Assembly: GCA_963721405.1 (NCBI GenBank)
Contig: CAVRJA010000004.1
Location: 186,001-250,000 of the forward strand
Direction: 5' to 3'
Origin: JAFNAG01 sp963721405
Lineage (GTDB): Bacteria; Acidobacteriota; UBA6911
Length of the DNA: 64,000 nt
The position numbers and the translations under genes were made by a program. The notes below the pieces were generated by a model, which did not search any database, was not told where the DNA came from, and saw only the letters and a program-made list of their open reading frames with translations. Positions 61,618-64,000 of this stretch are shown one piece after another (the first letter of the stretch is position 1; every line of letters begins with the position of its first letter).

Positions 61618-63051
61618 TCAGATCTTGAACTCCTCCGGCTCGAACGCCAGGCGCTGGTTGGCCTCGACCGCCTCATTGACCTTCAGCACGGTCACGGCTG
61701 TTTCGTAGCCCACTTCCGCAGGACAATTCAGCCTGGCGGCGCCGCGGATGGCATTGAAGAAATTCTCCAGGTGAGGTTTGTGATAAGGATCGGTCAATTC
61801 GACCGGGACGCGATGTTCGTCGGGTGAAACGGATTCCCTTACGTCCAGCACCGCCTGGGTCTCCTCTGACTTCACGGCCTGCTCTTTGGGTGCGGCTATG
61901 TAACCTTTCCGGACCCATTCATCCCAGGCCGGCGCCGTGATTTCCCTGTAGATTGACCCTGAATAGGACGCCTCGGACTCGGAGATCACCAGGGTCCCCT
62001 GATCGCCCATGAAAGTTTCAAAATAGCCCTGGCTCCCGTTGGTCGTCTGCGTTTTGTAATAGGCCCGGGCCTTGCCTGCCGGCGTCTGGAACTCATAGAT
62101 GGCCATGACCGTGTCGTACCACTCGTGACTCGCCGGGTCGTAATAATCGGTCCCGCCGCTCGCGATGACGTGACTGGGGGATGCGCCGAGGTACCAGTTG
62201 AAAATGTCGATCTGGTGCGACCCGAGATCGACGATCGGACCGCCGCCCAGGCCCTTATACCAGCGCCAGTTGCGGAATTGCTGCATGGAGCTGAAGCCGT
62301 ATTTCTTGAGCCTGTCGTCCGGTATCGCATAGCGTTGAGGCCAGCCATTGTCGGGCTTCACGGAGCGGTTCCACTGTCCGTGCGCCGTAACGATCCTGCC
62401 CAGTAGCATGGCCTCCCCCAGCAGCTTTTCGTAGCAGTGGAGGTAGCGCGGGTTGCTGCGCCGCTGGTGGCCGATCTGGAGCAGTTTGCCCGTTTCCCTG
62501 GCCGCCAGCACCATGCTTTTCGCTCCCTCGAGAGTGTTGGACATCTCCTTTTCGCAATAGACGTGTTTCCCCGCCCGCAGGCAATCGACAGCATGCCGGG
62601 CGTGCCAGAAGTCGGGCGTCGCAATCACAACGGCGTCCAGGTCCTTCTCCTTGTCCAGCATCTCGCGGTAATCTTCGTAGCCGTTAACCTCAAAATTGTA
62701 TTTCTTCAGGCGATTAACGAGCCTCTTCTGGTTGTACTCGGTCCAGATGTCACAGATGGCCCGGAAACGAAGGCCCGGGATCTTCAGCATGGAATTGAGC
62801 AGGACCTCGCCCTGGTCGCCGCCGCCCAGCAAGGCAACATTGATATCGGAAATCCTGCCTGCGGGGGGCGTGGTGGTTGTTTTCGATTCCAGCCGGGCAT
62901 GCTCATAGTCCGTCTGTTTTTTCACGGCATAACCGAACAGGCCGAGCACAGGGACCGAGGACAGCCCCTGCAAAATATCCCGCCGGCCGATCGTCTTGCC
63001 CCGCTCCTTTCCGGGAGTATCGTGCTTGTCCTTATTGTCCTCTTCGCTCAT
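61618..63051 (-). CDS. Gfo/Idh/MocA-family oxidoreductase (2), Tat-type signal
   Basis: 477 residues from ATG 63051 (GAGGAGG upstream). The N-terminus carries a twin-arginine-like motif (IGRRDILQGLSSVPVLGLFG), so export folded with its cofactor is likely. NAD fold INVALLGGGDQGEVLLNSML, LDAVVIATPDFWHARHAVDC, KHVYCEKEMSNTLEGAKSMV (EKE) and the C-terminal RNWRWYKGLGGGPIVDLGSH, QIDIFNWYLG. Exported Gfo enzymes oxidise sugars or glycosides in the periplasm. First gene of the cluster. Confidence 0.9.
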   Translation of the reverse strand: MSEEDNKDKHDTPGKERGKTIGRRDILQGLSSVPVLGLFGYAVKKQTDYEHARLESKTTTTPPAGRISDINVALLGGGDQGEVLLNSMLKIPGLRFRAICDIWTEYNQKRLVNRLKKYNFEVNGYEDYREMLDKEKDLDAVVIATPDFWHARHAVDCLRAGKHVYCEKEMSNTLEGAKSMVLAARETGKLLQIGHQRRSNPRYLHCYEKLLGEAMLLGRIVTAHGQWNRSVKPDNGWPQRYAIPDDRLKKYGFSSMQQFRNWRWYKGLGGGPIVDLGSHQIDIFNWYLGASPSHVIASGGTDYYDPASHEWYDTVMAIYEFQTPAGKARAYYKTQTTNGSQGYFETFMGDQGTLVISESEASYSGSIYREITAPAWDEWVRKGYIAAPKEQAVKSEETQAVLDVRESVSPDEHRVPVELTDPYHKPHLENFFNAIRGAARLNCPAEVGYETAVTVLKVNEAVEANQRLAFEPEEFKI

Positions 63052-63249
63052 CCCCTGACCTCCTCTTCGCCGGCCTCCGTCGTCGTTCATCTGCGTCCTG
63101 GTTTGCCCGGGAGAGTATAAACCAGCGCTGCTCCGTCGGGTTGCGAAATCGATTCAGCTGAGCGCCGAACATGGAAAAACGGACTGCAACCGGAGCGCAG
63201 GATAAATCATTACCGCAGAGCCCTTGCGGCGGTTGCCGGGACCGCCGGC

Positions 63250-63513
63250 GTCTCGCCTAATGCTGCATACTTTTTCTAAAATTCCGTTCTTGCATACGAA
63301 TTACCATTTTGGCTCGTGGACTTGGACCTGGACCTGGACTTCGACGTGGACCTAGACGAGGTTGCGGCACAGGTTTCTGAGGCGTTGGGACTTAACGGCG
63401 CACCTTTAATCCCGTCCACGTCCAAGTCCAGGTCCAGGTCTATGTCCAGGTCCAAGATCCTTGCATTTTGCTCGCCCCTCTTTTTGCAAAAAGTATGCGG
63501 CATTAGGCGTCTC
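63250..63513. mobile_element. MITE-like element with 21-bp TIRs, 5-bp TSD and (TGGACN)n hairpin, copy 2
   Basis: TIRs 63255-63275 and 63488-63508 pair at 20 of 21 positions (GCCTAATGCTGCATACTTTT type). Both sides carry GTCTC (63250-63254, 63509-63513). Inside, 63316-63358 and 63413-63458 are opposed runs of TGGACN hexamers around a 54-base loop. The TIR resembles 63587-63610, in front of the IS4-type gene, in the same orientation. No transposase inside, so mobilisation in trans is possible. Frames here give artificial Ser-Lys/Arg or Leu-Asp repeats. Confidence 0.7.
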
Positions 63514-63586
63514 GCCGGCAGATTGTGGGTCTGGAGTCGCGTTTGAACCGCTTCACAGGACCAGGAGCTGAAAGAGCCGGCGGGAC

Positions 63587-63610
63587 GCCTAATGCCATTT
63601 ACTTTTTTGG
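63587..63610. repeat. Probable end repeat of the IS4-type element
   Basis: GCCTAATGCCATTTACTTTT (63587-63606, then TTGG) matches the outer repeat of the neighbouring MITE-like element. It lies 12 bases beyond the transposase stop, where the IS end is expected. The other end is outside the window. Confidence 0.5.
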
Positions 63611-63621
63611 CGGCGATCATC

Positions 63622-64000
63622 TTACTCGACCCGGCGCTTGGTTGGATACGTTGGAAAAGAACGGCGACGCAGCCAGATCTTGCGCGGGTATGAGCGTCTT
63701 TTCTTGCGTTTGGGAAGTTTGCAGGATGCGATCTGTCGCAGGAGCAGTTGCAGCCCCTCCCTGCTTTCCTCGGGAGACGTGGCGGTCATCAGCGCCGGGA
63801 GAGACGTGTAGACGTGGTCCTGGGCGTAAGAGAAGCTCAATTCGCGCGGCTCAAGCCCTGCCTGTCGGGCCGCCGCTTCCATGAAGGTAATTACCAGGTT
63901 GTAGGCGGCCACGCCTGTAACTAGCTCTTTGGCCGCCATGTCGGGCGTTTTTGAACTCAAAGCATGCAGCCGAACCGTCCGTTTGAGCGATCGCAAATCG
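63622..64000 (-). CDS. IS4-family transposase, C-terminal part, runs off the right edge
   Basis: About 126 residues visible, open at the window edge. SLKRTVRLHALSSKTPDMAA then KELVTGVAAYNLVITFMEAA is the conserved end of IS4/IS1634-type DDE transposases that follows the catalytic E. The last part is basic (KLPKRKKRRSYPRKIWLRRR). The remainder and the other terminal repeat lie beyond 64000. Confidence 0.75.
   Translation of the reverse strand, partial: DLRSLKRTVRLHALSSKTPDMAAKELVTGVAAYNLVITFMEAAARQAGLEPRELSFSYAQDHVYTSLPALMTATSPEESREGLQLLLRQIASCKLPKRKKRRSYPRKIWLRRRSFPTYPTKRRVE

Noticed and set aside
63276..63620. Leu-Asp/Ser-Lys repeat protein
   Set aside because: Same artefact of the hexamer arms in copy 2.
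1..64000. CRISPR array
   Set aside because: No evenly spaced direct repeats with unique spacers; the periodic arrays are 6-9 base units without spacers.

Overview
The window looks like one contig of a high-GC, Gram-negative soil or sediment bacterium, most likely an Acidobacteriota. This is an inference. The supporting signs are many secreted S9, M24 and M28 peptidases, a PadR-controlled RND pump, a remnant of an acidobacterial-type MacB/FtsX permease, a C-terminal module typical of large acidobacterial secreted proteins, and wide intergenic spaces full of hairpin repeats. I cannot assign a class.

Layout. 1-10.3 kb (minus): a large TPR protein running off the left edge, a LolA-like secreted protein, and a padR-tolC-RND permease-HlyD efflux operon ending in a phospholipase D fragment. 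10.35-12.77 kb: a complete IS66-type element with terminal repeats and an 8-bp target duplication; it carries a DDE transposase and a DUF4338 (DruA-like) gene and sits just upstream of padR. 13.4-16.6 kb (plus): outer-membrane protein, metal-binding protein and ABC permease of a zinc/manganese-type importer without an ATPase gene. 16.8-24.3 kb: DUF5655 protein, amidohydrolase, SLC13 transporter and lutABC. 24.3-24.8 kb: decayed class II aldolase and L-rhamnose isomerase pieces. 25-27 kb: bactofilin, a SEC-C micro-ORF, a lipoprotein and a GlsB-type membrane protein. 26.9-30.2 kb: an unusual heme-copper oxidase-like pair lacking CuA and one CuB histidine, plus a TetR regulator with two matching 16-bp operators. 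30.4-48.8 kb: secreted peptidases, two PIN/antitoxin pairs, small secreted proteins, a split ThDP decarboxylase and several gene remnants. 49-52 kb: an ECF sigma operon and a zinc-ribbon protein. 52.5-58.4 kb: GlgC, a type III PKS-YceI-ACP-ketosynthase cluster and a divergent ApbE. 58.7-63.1 kb (minus): a Gfo/Idh/MocA-DoxX-isomerase-Gfo/Idh/MocA sugar cluster. 63.2-64 kb: a MITE-like hairpin beside an IS4-type transposase that runs off the right edge.

The strongest leads are (1) the heme-copper protein with an Asp in place of a CuB histidine and a CuA-less subunit II, a possible non-canonical NO reductase, with its TetR and operator pair; (2) nested inverted-repeat elements whose inner arms are (TGGACN)n hexamer repeats, one with 21-bp terminal repeats and a 5-bp target duplication; and (3) the IS66 element with a DruA-like passenger. 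I saw no tRNA, rRNA or CRISPR array.
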